A DNA stretch of 64,000 nt from JAPLNB01 sp964451955 (GTDB taxonomy: Bacteria > Planctomycetota > Phycisphaerae > Tepidisphaerales > Tepidisphaeraceae), in NCBI GenBank assembly GCA_964451955.1, contig CAYVKG010000004.1, positions 33,496-97,495 on the forward strand. Reading direction: 5' to 3'. This document shows, piece after piece, positions 7,768-16,639 of this stretch (position 1 is its first letter; every line of letters starts with the position of its first letter). Both the position numbers and the translations under genes were made by a program. The notes under the pieces were generated by a model. That model ran no database searches. It saw only the letters and a list, made by a program, of their open reading frames with translations, and was not told the origin of the DNA.

Positions 7768-8763
7768 GTGAAAACGACGCTCCACACGGTACTGGTCGCT
7801 TTGGCCGGGGCACTGCTCTGCTCGTGCGAAAAGCCGGCCGCCTCTCCCCAGCCGACAACGGGGGGGAAGAACCCATCGAACCAGGTGTACATCGAGGTGT
7901 CGGCGCTGGGAAGCCTGGACTATTTCTACGATCATCAGATGGGAATGAACTTGGCGGGACAGGCCTTGGGCGTGAAGACGGAATACATCGGCCCGCCGGA
8001 CTACGACATTGCCGCCATGGTCTCAATGTTCGAACAGGCCATCGCAAAAAAGCCCAATGGGATTGTGGTCGTCGGCTTCGAACCCTCCCTCAATCCGATT
8101 GTGGACAAAGCGGTCGCCGCCGGAATCCCCGTGGTTACCGTCGATGCCGACCTGCCGGGTTCGAAGCGAGTGGCCTTCGTGGGCACGGGGAATTTCCAGG
8201 CCGGCTATCAGGGCGGGAAGAAGCTGGCGTCGCTGATCGGCAATAAAGGGCAGGTTGCATTGATGACCAAGCCGGGTCAGTCAAACCTCGAGGAGCGGAT
8301 CGCGGGGTACAAGAAGGCCTTGTCGGAGTCGCCCGAGATTGCCGTGGTGCAGGTCGCCGACACGCAATCCGACCCGAACGTCGCCGCCCAGGCCGCCTCG
8401 ACGCTCTTGCAGAAGTACCCGGATTTGGCCGGGATTGCATGCGTGGAAGCCGCCGGCGGCACGGGCGCCGCAACGGCCGTGCGCGAAGCCAGGAAGACCG
8501 GCAAAGTGAAAATCGTCTCCATGGATCGCGGAAATGAGGTGCTCGAACTTATCAAGGAAGGGGTCATCTCGGCTTCCGTCGCGCAGCAGACGGCGCTGAT
8601 GCCCTTCTACGCCACCCAGATCCTCTTCAACCTGAACAACCACCCGATCGCCATTTCGAACGACAACAAGAAGGCCGGTATCACCGCCGCCCCAACCCTC
8701 ATCGACACGGGCGTCATCATCATCGACCAGTCCAATTGCGAACAGTTCATGCGGCGCAAATGA
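7768..8763 (+). CDS. Sugar ABC transporter substrate-binding lipoprotein
   Basis: A 331-aa periplasmic binding protein of the ribose/xylose type (Peripl_BP_4). The N-terminal signal ends in a lipobox-like LLCSC, with Cys20 as the probable lipidated residue. The mature protein carries the hallmarks of this fold: a DYFYDHQMGM start, GIVVVGFEP, GIPVVTVDADLP and a C-terminal LIDTGVIII strand. The GTG start is set by an AGGAG site 9 nt upstream, and longer frames run back into the nitrilase gene. Its stop overlaps the ATPase start by 4 bp. The ligand is likely a monosaccharide but cannot be named. Confidence 0.9.
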   Translation: MKTTLHTVLVALAGALLCSCEKPAASPQPTTGGKNPSNQVYIEVSALGSLDYFYDHQMGMNLAGQALGVKTEYIGPPDYDIAAMVSMFEQAIAKKPNGIVVVGFEPSLNPIVDKAVAAGIPVVTVDADLPGSKRVAFVGTGNFQAGYQGGKKLASLIGNKGQVALMTKPGQSNLEERIAGYKKALSESPEIAVVQVADTQSDPNVAAQAASTLLQKYPDLAGIACVEAAGGTGAATAVREARKTGKVKIVSMDRGNEVLELIKEGVISASVAQQTALMPFYATQILFNLNNHPIAISNDNKKAGITAAPTLIDTGVIIIDQSNCEQFMRRK

Positions 8764-10262
8764 GCGATCCGGTCCTGCTCCAACTCCGTGACATCACCAA
8801 GACCTTCCCGGGCGTTCGCGCTCTGGATGCGGCCAGGTTCGATCTCGCTCGGGGGCAGGTGCATGCATTGGTAGGGGAAAACGGCGCGGGCAAGTCGACG
8901 ATGATGAACATCATCGCCGGCGTATTGCAGCCGGACCAGGGTCAGATCCTGCTCGATGGCCAAGTCATGTCCTTTGCCAATCCACACCAGGCCGCGATCG
9001 CCGGAGTGGGAGTGGTGTTTCAGGAGCTTTCACTCGTACCGAACCTCTCCATCGCCGAAAATATCTTCGCAAATCGGCAGCCAACGAATGCGGCAGGCAT
9101 GATCGACTGGAGGCGACTTCACGAGGCGGCAAGGGAGCTATTGGCCTTGTTTGATCTGTCCATCCCCCCCACCACGCTCGTGCGCGACCTTTCAGTGGCG
9201 CATCGGCAGGTGGTGGAGATTCTCAAGGCGATCTCCCATCGGCCTCGCGTGCTGATCCTGGACGAGCCGACGAGCTCCCTGACCGCCCGCGAGACCGAAC
9301 GCCTGTTCGCAAACATGCGCCGCCTCAAGGCCGAGGGAACCGCCTTCATCTACATCTCGCATCACCTGGCCGAGGTGTTCCAGATCGCCGACCGCGTGAC
9401 AATCATGCGCGACGGCCGCTATGTCGATACGCTGGACATCAAGGATGCCACCGAAGACCTGATCGTCCGCAAAATGGTGGGCCGCGAACTGGCGAATGTC
9501 TACGGCTACCGCCAGAAACCGATTGGAGCCGACTATTTCCACGTCAAGAACGCCTCTCGCGGCCGAGCGTTTCAGAAAATCACGTTCTCCTTACGCCAAG
9601 GCGAGATCCTGGGTCTGGCAGGCCTCGTCGGAGCCGGTCGAACCGAACTGGCACGCGCGATCGCCGGCATCGAGCCCCTGCATCAGGGCGAAATCACGCT
9701 GAACGGCCGGACCCTCCGCATCCGCTCGCCCCGGCACGCCATCGCACACGGCATCGGTTACCTGACCGAAGACCGCAAAGATCAGGGCCTTTTTCTGCGG
9801 ATGTCCATCCGGGACAACCTGGCGGCGCCTTCGCTCCGGCAGTTTGCGGTTGCCGGCCAGTGGATCAGCGATTCGGCTATTCACGCCTTTGCCGAATCGA
9901 ACCGCGAGTGCTTCAACATCGTCACCCCGTCGATTCATCAGCGCGTGGGCAACTTGTCCGGCGGCAACCAGCAGAAAGTGTTGCTCTCGATGTGGATGGG
10001 GATCAAGCCGAAACTGCTGATCGTGGACGAGCCGACGCGCGGGGTGGATGTGGGAGCCAGGGCGGAAATCTACCACTTGCTCCGGGCGCTGGCGGGCCTG
10101 GGGGTCGGAATCCTCATGATCTCCTCGGATTTGCCCGAAATCCTCGGCCTCTCCGATCGTGTGCTGGTCATGCGCAGTGGCCGGCTTGTGGCCGAGATTC
10201 ACAAGGAACAACTCACCGAAGAGGCGGTCATCTCGGCCGCTACAGGGGTCCAACTCAACTGA
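8760..10262 (+). CDS. Sugar ABC transporter ATP-binding protein (RbsA/MglA type)
   Basis: A 500-aa tandem ATPase energising sugar import. The first half has a canonical Walker A (GENGAGKST, about residue 39) and Walker B (LILDEPTSSL), with a degenerate signature (LSVAHRQ). The second half has a degenerate Walker A (GLVGAGRTE) but a clean signature (LSGGNQQKVLL) and Walker B. This asymmetry is normal for the RbsA family. The ATGA overlap with the binding-protein gene shows coupling, and the permease begins one base after its stop. Confidence 0.93.
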   Translation: MSDPVLLQLRDITKTFPGVRALDAARFDLARGQVHALVGENGAGKSTMMNIIAGVLQPDQGQILLDGQVMSFANPHQAAIAGVGVVFQELSLVPNLSIAENIFANRQPTNAAGMIDWRRLHEAARELLALFDLSIPPTTLVRDLSVAHRQVVEILKAISHRPRVLILDEPTSSLTARETERLFANMRRLKAEGTAFIYISHHLAEVFQIADRVTIMRDGRYVDTLDIKDATEDLIVRKMVGRELANVYGYRQKPIGADYFHVKNASRGRAFQKITFSLRQGEILGLAGLVGAGRTELARAIAGIEPLHQGEITLNGRTLRIRSPRHAIAHGIGYLTEDRKDQGLFLRMSIRDNLAAPSLRQFAVAGQWISDSAIHAFAESNRECFNIVTPSIHQRVGNLSGGNQQKVLLSMWMGIKPKLLIVDEPTRGVDVGARAEIYHLLRALAGLGVGILMISSDLPEILGLSDRVLVMRSGRLVAEIHKEQLTEEAVISAATGVQLN

Positions 10263-10263
10263 T

Positions 10264-11274
10264 ATGGCAACCACAACCACACAACCCGAGTCGCCGAGGC
10301 CGGAACAGGCCGACGCGGCACGACACGGCTTCCTCGCAAGGCTGACGAGCTTCCGCGAATTCATGATCCTGCTGATCATCCTCTGCGCATGGGTCTACAT
10401 GAGATTCGCCTCGGATGTCTTCGGCACCCGCGACTATCAACTCTCCCTCCTGCTGTCCGTGTCCGTCGAGGTCATCGTCGCGATAGGCATGACCATTCTC
10501 CTGGTCTCCGGCGGTTTTGACCTGTCCGTCGGGTCAACCGTGGCCTTCACGGGGGCGGTGGCGGCCTATTGCCTGACGGAGTTCGCCATGCCCGTCCCGA
10601 TGGCGATCCTGGCGGCGCTGGCGTCGGGAGCGTTCATCGGTCTGTGCAACGGCTTCATCATTGCGAAACTCAACATCAACCCGTTTATCACCACCTTGGG
10701 AACCATGGGCATCGTCCGTGGAGCACTGGAGGTCATCACCAGGGGCCAGAACATCACCGGTTTGCCCGCTTCCTTCAAATCAATCGGCCAGGACAATCTC
10801 TTTGGCGTCGTCCAATACCCCATCGTGATCGCCATCGTGCTGATCATCCTTGGCGATCTGATGCTCCGAAAGAGCCGATTCTTCAGGCAGAATTACTACA
10901 TCGGCGGAAACGAAAAGGCGGCTCTGCTCTCGGGCATCCCGGTCAACGCGGTCAAAATCTTCAACTACGCGCTGATCGGGTTGCTGGCGGCCATGGCGGG
11001 GATCGTCAACACGGCCCGCCTGGGCAATGCATCCGTCACCGCCGCACAGGGGCTGGAATTGAAAGTCATCACGGCCGTTATCATCGGCGGGGCAAGCCTC
11101 CAGGGCGGCGAGGGAACTGTTCTGGGCGCGTTTCTTGGTTCCTTCCTGATGGCCATCATCGTGGGCGCGCTGCCCCTCCTCGATGTGCCGATCTATTACA
11201 ACAAACTGGTCATCGGGGCGACCCTGTTGCTGGCCGTGTTAATCGATACGATCGGGAAGCGACGCCGGACCTAA
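10264..11274 (+). CDS. Sugar ABC transporter permease (RbsC type)
   Basis: A 336-aa integral membrane protein with about ten hydrophobic helices. It carries the RbsC-family motif GGFDLSVGS near residue 83 and the coupling-helix region around RKSRFFRQNYYIGGNEKAA. The N-terminal 25 residues are polar and rich in Thr, Pro and Glu. ATG 10264 follows the ATPase stop by one base. The 3' end overlaps the convergent URO-D-like gene by 4 bp, leaving no room for a terminator between them. Only one permease is encoded, so it presumably forms a homodimer. Confidence 0.92.
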   Translation: MATTTTQPESPRPEQADAARHGFLARLTSFREFMILLIILCAWVYMRFASDVFGTRDYQLSLLLSVSVEVIVAIGMTILLVSGGFDLSVGSTVAFTGAVAAYCLTEFAMPVPMAILAALASGAFIGLCNGFIIAKLNINPFITTLGTMGIVRGALEVITRGQNITGLPASFKSIGQDNLFGVVQYPIVIAIVLIILGDLMLRKSRFFRQNYYIGGNEKAALLSGIPVNAVKIFNYALIGLLAAMAGIVNTARLGNASVTAAQGLELKVITAVIIGGASLQGGEGTVLGAFLGSFLMAIIVGALPLLDVPIYYNKLVIGATLLLAVLIDTIGKRRRT

Positions 11275-12521
11275 CCACGCGCGGCGCGGAGCATCGCCAG
11301 GATGTTCGCCACTGGGGTATTCGCCTGAATATTGTGAATCGCATTGAACACGAACCCCCCTCCGGGGGCGAAAACCTCCACACGCTCCGACGCCTCCCGA
11401 TAGACCTCCTCAGGCGTGCCAAAAGTCAGGGTCCTCTGCGTATCCACCCCACCGCCCCAGAAAACAATCTCGCCCCCGAATTCCTTCTTCAGGCTGCGCG
11501 CGTCCATCTCCGCGGCAGAGCACTGAACCGGGTTCAGAATGTCAAAACCCGCCTCAATGAAATCGGGTATCAGCCGATACACCGAGCCGCATGAGTGAAT
11601 AAATGTCTTCCATCGGCTTTGGCCGTGGATCAGATCGTTGACGGCCTTGTGAAACGGTTTGTAGAGGTCGCGATACGTCTCGACGGAGACGAACAGGCCT
11701 CGCTGAGTGCCGAAATCCGTGCCGGTGACGGTGGCCACATCGACGCGATCGCCCAGTCGTTCGATGAGCTTCCGGATGTTCGCTAAAGCGAACTCGCACT
11801 GCTTTTCAAACACCGCTCGAATGTACTGTTTCCGGGTCAGGGTCGAGATGTACCACTCCTCGACATCACGGATGCCCCGGGGGTCTCGCATCCAGACGCC
11901 GGGCACTTGCGCGATGTCGCCGAAGCTGGTGCCGGGAATGGCGATGACAACGCCGAACCGGGTCTGGCGGTGAATTCGATCCACTTCTCGATCGAGCCAG
12001 TCGAGATCGCGGTCCTTGAGGAACCCGAACTCTTCGCAATTGTCCGCCGGATCGAGTGTCCCTTCGTCTATCGGATGCTGACGAATGATGGCGTCGAAGT
12101 AGTACCCGTCCTTGGGCATCCGCCCACTTACAGGCAGCGAGCAATCGCCCTCGACGTGCATGAGCCAATCCCCGTTGTCGGCGACGGTGATGTTGAAGCC
12201 CGCGGGCACCAGAACCGGTGTCCCATCCATGAGTGTGATGGGTTTCCAGCCGGCGTTCTCAAAGCCGAAGCGGGTGGTTCGGGGCATCGCGCCGGCCACG
12301 TCAATGCCGAGGGCCCCGCGAAGCTCATCATCAACTTCGCCAAGCATCTGATAGGGATCCCGGACCCTCACCCTCTGGCCTTCGCCACCCAACGCTTCAC
12401 GCCTCAGTCGATCCAGCGCGCAGACGTGTATTCCCGTAACCGATGTGGCGCCAAGATCAATGGGAACACAGTCGGGCTCCTGGTGATTGATGGCCGCGAG
12501 AAGGCGTTGACGGGATGTCAT
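11271..12521 (-). CDS. Uroporphyrinogen decarboxylase (URO-D) superfamily protein
   Basis: A 416-aa soluble TIM-barrel protein of the URO-D/MtaA superfamily, not a true HemE: it is longer and embedded in a carbohydrate context. Visible family landmarks are RQRLLAAINHQEPDCVPIDLG at the start, a central HSCGSVYRLIPDFIEAGFD (the metal/cofactor-region His-x-Cys-Gly) and a late FWGGGVDTQRTL and GGGFVFNAIHN. Many relatives act in methyl transfer to corrinoids. ATG 12521 begins the conserved N-terminus. The upstream heparinase-like gene ends 50 bp before it on the same strand, so they probably share a transcript. A second paralogue occurs at 31629. Confidence 0.85.
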   Translation of the reverse strand: MTSRQRLLAAINHQEPDCVPIDLGATSVTGIHVCALDRLRREALGGEGQRVRVRDPYQMLGEVDDELRGALGIDVAGAMPRTTRFGFENAGWKPITLMDGTPVLVPAGFNITVADNGDWLMHVEGDCSLPVSGRMPKDGYYFDAIIRQHPIDEGTLDPADNCEEFGFLKDRDLDWLDREVDRIHRQTRFGVVIAIPGTSFGDIAQVPGVWMRDPRGIRDVEEWYISTLTRKQYIRAVFEKQCEFALANIRKLIERLGDRVDVATVTGTDFGTQRGLFVSVETYRDLYKPFHKAVNDLIHGQSRWKTFIHSCGSVYRLIPDFIEAGFDILNPVQCSAAEMDARSLKKEFGGEIVFWGGGVDTQRTLTFGTPEEVYREASERVEVFAPGGGFVFNAIHNIQANTPVANILAMLRAARG

Positions 12522-12571
12522 GATATCCGAGTCTAGCGACGTACCACAGAGAAGAGAACAACTGCGGCCTC

Positions 12572-14620
12572 TTATCGCAACAGGGGAACGTGGTGAATGC
12601 GACTGGCGTTTCCGGTATCCACCTCGAAGACAAGCTTCCCCCCGTGCTGCGACAGCTGTCGCAGGGTGGCGTTCTTCGGGGCGTCTCCGATCAGCCAGAT
12701 CGCCGCGAATGTGGCGTGGTCGCCTGTCCGCCGTACCAGGACCATGGGCGAACTCTCCGAATCGGGGCGGTCCGTCGAGGGAAACCCGCAGAGAATCACC
12801 CGATCGAACGCGCCGTCCAGCATGATCATCCGCACCCTGCTCTCCGAGTCCCGCCATTCGAGCCGAAAATCCCCTTCCGGTTTCCAGGTCCGTACATCGC
12901 GCAGCCAGACCCATGCTCCCGTGTTTGGCACGGTGAATGGCATTGACTTGTCCGCGATCTCCTTGCCCTCGCCGGCCGGAAATGCCTTCTCATCCAACAC
13001 GTGCATCACCCAGTCGATCTGACGCTCCGCGTCGCACCGCACCTGAAACACATCCAGAACGTATTGCGCTGTCATCGCTACGGTCCGCATCTGCCGCACG
13101 CCGTCATAGAGAATGCCCTCCTCGTCGGCCGCCGTTGCCCGCTTCTCATCCGGAAGGTCGCGATATTCGGTCAGGCGCAGCATTCTCGGAGAACACCGCT
13201 GATCGCGCCCGTCAATCATCACGGTGTTCTGCGCCAACGCCCCGCGATTCAACTCCCCCTGGATGCGGCTCGAAAACGCGTGCGGAACCGTGGCGACCCC
13301 CTCAACATCGGCTAGGAGCATTCGCCTGTTCCCAAAGAGCGACAGCGACAGCTTATCCGCATTGGCATGCACGCCGCTCCGGTCATACGTCAGAAACGCG
13401 CACAATGCGCGATCGTTGTCCCAGTACTCGTCGTCCGCATGCGATCGGAGGAACACGTAACCATGCTCGGGCAGAATGACCGAGCGGATCGGGGGCGCGG
13501 AGGCATCGCCGCGGGGAACCGGGCCGAACACCGACCGGTTCGACCATCGCGCGTTGCGGTTCATCAGCCACGCATATCGGGAATCACCCCAGAGCGACAA
13601 CGCCGTCTCGTACAACGGGTTGGCAAAAAGCCGCTGCCGCCGGCCATAGGCGTCGCCGATCGGAGGAATCATCCCGTCCGGCGCGAGTACGTCAAACATC
13701 GCATCGCAAGCCTGTTTGAGCGAGCGACCGTCGGCGCCGGTTATCTCGTGCAGTGCCGGCCGATGCCCCAATCGCTTCTGCGCGTCGGCCAGATACATCA
13801 TCGGTGCAACCGCCGCAAACTGATAATTGAGACTGCTCTCACACCACAGCCCATGATCCACCAGTCCGTCCTCCAGCAACGGCACGATTCCGCGGGGGCC
13901 GGTCATGGCGTATTCGACCAGCGGCGGCCTGTCATAGAACAGCCCCAGAAGCCCAAGCATCGCCTTGTGCCAGGCCAGGTGATTGTTGATTCCCCCGCCG
14001 ATGTCATGCTCGATCCAGTAGACATCATTCTTGAGAACTGCTCGCGCCAGCCGAGTCATGCAGGCGTCCATCGCCTGACGCTGCTCGGCCGACATCAGCG
14101 GCAGCACGACATCGTACGCTCGCAGCGCCGACACGCCCCAGACTGAGTAGTTCATTCCAACGTCATAGTGCTCGGCCTGAAACGAATACGGCGCAAGGTT
14201 CATCAGCAGGGCAATGGCCTTTCGAGCATAACCGGCCTCGCCGGTGAGCAGATAGGCCGTCGCCAGCGCCTCGGCGGGCGTGGCCGATGCGCCGGGGATG
14301 ATCCACGTGTTCTGAAAAACCTCCGGATACGTCTCGTTCCAGGGACGCGTGCTGGCGGATTTCCACCATCCCTCGTCGATGGGCTTGATCTCCAGCTTGA
14401 ACGCATGGTCCGCTTCAACCAGCAGGCGTTGACGGGCCGCCTCCAGTCGCACGTCCGTAACACCTCGCGCGCGTTCAATCTCGGCGGCCGAAAAGAACAC
14501 CCGCGGATGCCGCGTGCTGGCGTCGGACGAGTCGAAATCAGGCACGTTCGGCGCCTGGCCCCGGGCAAACGCCCCCACCAGGAACCCAAGTGGTGCAAGA
14601 CGCGCAATCCAGTGGAACAT
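12572..14620 (-). CDS. Secreted heparinase II/III or alginate-lyase family polysaccharide lyase
   Basis: A 682-aa protein with a signal peptide (about residues 1-21, ending GAFARGQA). The N-terminal half resembles an alginate-lyase alpha-barrel, with the Asn/His region GINNHLAWHKAM and GLWCESSLNY. The C-terminal half has the heparinase II/III beta-sandwich signature around SGVHANADKLSLSLFG and RMLLADVEG. Such enzymes cleave uronic-acid polysaccharides by beta-elimination in the periplasm or outside the cell. It leads a two-gene unit with the URO-D-like gene. A perfect dyad at 14737-14757 lies about 120 bp upstream. The exact polysaccharide is unknown. Confidence 0.85.
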   Translation of the reverse strand: MFHWIARLAPLGFLVGAFARGQAPNVPDFDSSDASTRHPRVFFSAAEIERARGVTDVRLEAARQRLLVEADHAFKLEIKPIDEGWWKSASTRPWNETYPEVFQNTWIIPGASATPAEALATAYLLTGEAGYARKAIALLMNLAPYSFQAEHYDVGMNYSVWGVSALRAYDVVLPLMSAEQRQAMDACMTRLARAVLKNDVYWIEHDIGGGINNHLAWHKAMLGLLGLFYDRPPLVEYAMTGPRGIVPLLEDGLVDHGLWCESSLNYQFAAVAPMMYLADAQKRLGHRPALHEITGADGRSLKQACDAMFDVLAPDGMIPPIGDAYGRRQRLFANPLYETALSLWGDSRYAWLMNRNARWSNRSVFGPVPRGDASAPPIRSVILPEHGYVFLRSHADDEYWDNDRALCAFLTYDRSGVHANADKLSLSLFGNRRMLLADVEGVATVPHAFSSRIQGELNRGALAQNTVMIDGRDQRCSPRMLRLTEYRDLPDEKRATAADEEGILYDGVRQMRTVAMTAQYVLDVFQVRCDAERQIDWVMHVLDEKAFPAGEGKEIADKSMPFTVPNTGAWVWLRDVRTWKPEGDFRLEWRDSESRVRMIMLDGAFDRVILCGFPSTDRPDSESSPMVLVRRTGDHATFAAIWLIGDAPKNATLRQLSQHGGKLVFEVDTGNASRIHHVPLLR

Positions 14621-14736
14621 GACGCCTCATTCAACCCGCTTGTCTCGAAAATGCCAATCGCCTGCCATGGCGACGGCCACCGTCATCGCGAAACTGTCGC
14701 GTCAAAGCACTGGCGGATCCCGGGCACTCGACCGCT

Positions 14737-14757
14737 TGACCACGACCGGAGTGGTCA
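14737..14757. promoter_or_regulatory. Perfect 7-bp inverted repeat upstream of the lyase gene
   Basis: TGACCAC and GTGGTCA flank a 7-bp centre. Size and symmetry suit a GntR- or LacI-type operator controlling the minus-strand lyase/URO-D unit. It could also be a weak stem near the 3' end of glnA. No regulator gene of those families is in the window. Confidence 0.3.
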
Positions 14758-14853
14758 GCGCAATGCAATAACCCAGCTCATCCCGCCCGCGCTTCTCCAT
14801 CGTCTATGGTCCATCGGCCGCATCGCCACCATCGCGGGCCTCGCCCCTGACGG

Positions 14854-16266
14854 TCAGATGTCAAAGTACATGCAGAACTCGTACGGATGGGGACGCTGGC
14901 GAATGGCGTCCACCTCATTTTCCCGTTTGTACTTGACCCAATAGTGAACCACATCCGCCGTGAACACGTCGCCTTTGAGCAGGTACTCGTGATCCTGTTC
15001 CAGGCAGTCCAGCGCCTCTTCCAACGATGCCGGCGCAACCGGAATCTGCTCGTACTCCTCTGCCGTCAGCCGATACATGTCCTTGTCCAGCGGGTCGCCA
15101 GGGTGAATCTTGTTCTGGATGCCGTCGATGGCCGCCATCACCATCGCGCTGAACGCCAGATACGGGTTGCACGACGAATCCGGGCATCGATACTCCAATC
15201 GCTTCGTCTGAGGCCGATCCGAGTACATCGGAATTCGTATCGCCGACGAGCGGTTCCGACTTGAATAGCACAGGCTCACCGGCGCTTCGTAACCGGGCAC
15301 CAGCCGCTTGTAACTGTTTGTCGTCGGATTCCCCAACGCGCACAGCGACCGCGCATGCTTCAGAATCCCGCCGATCGCATGGAGACCCAGTTCGCTCAGG
15401 CCGGCGTAACGGTTGCCGGCGAACAGATTCTTCTCGCCTTTCCACAGCGAAAAATGCACGTGCATCCCGGAACCGTTGTCTTGATACAACGGCTTGGGCA
15501 TGAACGTGACCACCTTCCCATGCCTGGCCGCCACGTTCTTGCAGACGTACTTGTACATCATCACGTTGTCCGCCATCGTCACCAGATCCTGGTGACGCAT
15601 GTCGATTTCACACTGCGCCCCGGTCGCCACCTCGTGGTGGTGCGCCTCCACCGGAATCCCCAATTCCACCAGCGTTGCCACCATCTCGCTTCGAATGTTC
15701 TGCATCGTGTCCATCGGCGGCGTCGGAAAATAGCCCTCCTTCAGCCTCACCTTGTACCCCAGGTTCGTCGGATCCTCATCCCCACGACCCCAAATGCCCT
15801 CTCGCGAATCAACGTGGTACTTCGCAAAGTTGATCCCCTGGTCATACCACGCATTGTCAAATACGAAAAACTCCAACTCCGGACCGAAACTCGCCGTGTC
15901 CGCGACCTTCGTCTTCTTCAGGTACTCGGCCGCCTTACGCGCAATCGAACGCGGATCACGCGAATACTCCTTCTTCGTGATCGGATCCCGGACATCACAC
16001 AGGATCGACAACGTCGTGTGCTGAAGAAACGGATCTATCTTGGCCGTCGGCGCAACCGGCACAAGCAGCATGTCCGCTTCGTTGATCGCCTGCCATCCGC
16101 GAATCGATGAACCGTCGAACCCGAAACCGTTTTCAAAACTCTCCAGCGTCAGTTCGCTCAAGGGCACCGACGTGTGCTGCCACAGCCCCGGGAAGTCCAT
16201 GAACCGCAAGTCCACAAACTGCACCGCTTTGTCCTTGCACAGTTTCAGCACATCCCTCGGCATCAT
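14854..16266 (-). CDS. glnA: Glutamine synthetase, type I
   Basis: A 470-aa ATP-dependent ligase making glutamine from glutamate and ammonium. Type I signatures are all present: FDGSSIRGWQ (51-59), the metal-site EAHHHEVATGAQCE (207-220), NGSGMHVH (264-271) and the ATP region KRLVPGYEAP. Tyr398 in LDKDMYRL aligns with the adenylylation site of the beta subtype, so activity is probably controlled by covalent modification. ATG 16266 is chosen because GGAGG lies 7 nt upstream and the family's N-terminus starts there; a longer frame adds 37 non-homologous residues. It stands divergent from the type III enzyme. Confidence 0.96.
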   Translation of the reverse strand: MMPRDVLKLCKDKAVQFVDLRFMDFPGLWQHTSVPLSELTLESFENGFGFDGSSIRGWQAINEADMLLVPVAPTAKIDPFLQHTTLSILCDVRDPITKKEYSRDPRSIARKAAEYLKKTKVADTASFGPELEFFVFDNAWYDQGINFAKYHVDSREGIWGRGDEDPTNLGYKVRLKEGYFPTPPMDTMQNIRSEMVATLVELGIPVEAHHHEVATGAQCEIDMRHQDLVTMADNVMMYKYVCKNVAARHGKVVTFMPKPLYQDNGSGMHVHFSLWKGEKNLFAGNRYAGLSELGLHAIGGILKHARSLCALGNPTTNSYKRLVPGYEAPVSLCYSSRNRSSAIRIPMYSDRPQTKRLEYRCPDSSCNPYLAFSAMVMAAIDGIQNKIHPGDPLDKDMYRLTAEEYEQIPVAPASLEEALDCLEQDHEYLLKGDVFTADVVHYWVKYKRENEVDAIRQRPHPYEFCMYFDI

Positions 16267-16303
16267 GGGCAAACCTCCAAAAACGGCCGGTTCTTCTTCC
16301 TCA

Positions 16304-16332
16304 ATGGTAATCGGCGCACAAATACCCGTCAA
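16304..16332 (-). promoter_or_regulatory. Probable sigma-70 promoter of glnA
   Basis: On the minus strand TTGACG, a 17-bp spacer and TACCAT precede the glnA ATG. Transcription would begin near 16297, giving a short leader of about 30 nt that contains the GGAGG site. Confidence 0.45.
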
Positions 16333-16478
16333 AGTAACTGCCTGAATTGCCGCCAGTTCCATCCTCCACGCCCCCAATACACCGCATGTCCCTCAATGCC
16401 CATTTCCTGTGCAGCGATACCGTTCCCCCGTAACGTTGACCATTCTCTACGCAATCGCCCCCCTCCTGGCTCCATTCT

Positions 16479-16506
16479 TTGCCGCTCGCACGCTCTTTGC
16501 TATACC
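16479..16506 (+). promoter_or_regulatory. Possible sigma-70 promoter of glnN
   Basis: TTGCCG, a 16-bp spacer and TATACC, about 130 bp before glnN. A second -10-like TATACT at 16534-16539 lacks a convincing -35 element. Confidence 0.3.
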
Positions 16507-16639
16507 TGGCGTGTGGAGCCCGGTTGGGCAGTGTATACTGCACCAAGCACGTGATGTTCGGATCATCACCTGGTCCGGGTTTGTTCCGCCGCCATCGCCC
16601 AGGCCCGGGTGGGGCTGATGTTTTCACAGGAGAATCTTC

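Larger units (their letters stand above)
16267..16639. other. 373-bp divergent control region between the two glutamine synthetase genes
   Basis: The gap holds a promoter candidate on each strand (16304-16332 minus, 16479-16506 plus), an isolated TATACT (16534-16539) and the AGGAG site before glnN. I searched for a sigma-54 -24/-12 element and found none. No credible small gene is present. Confidence 0.5.
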
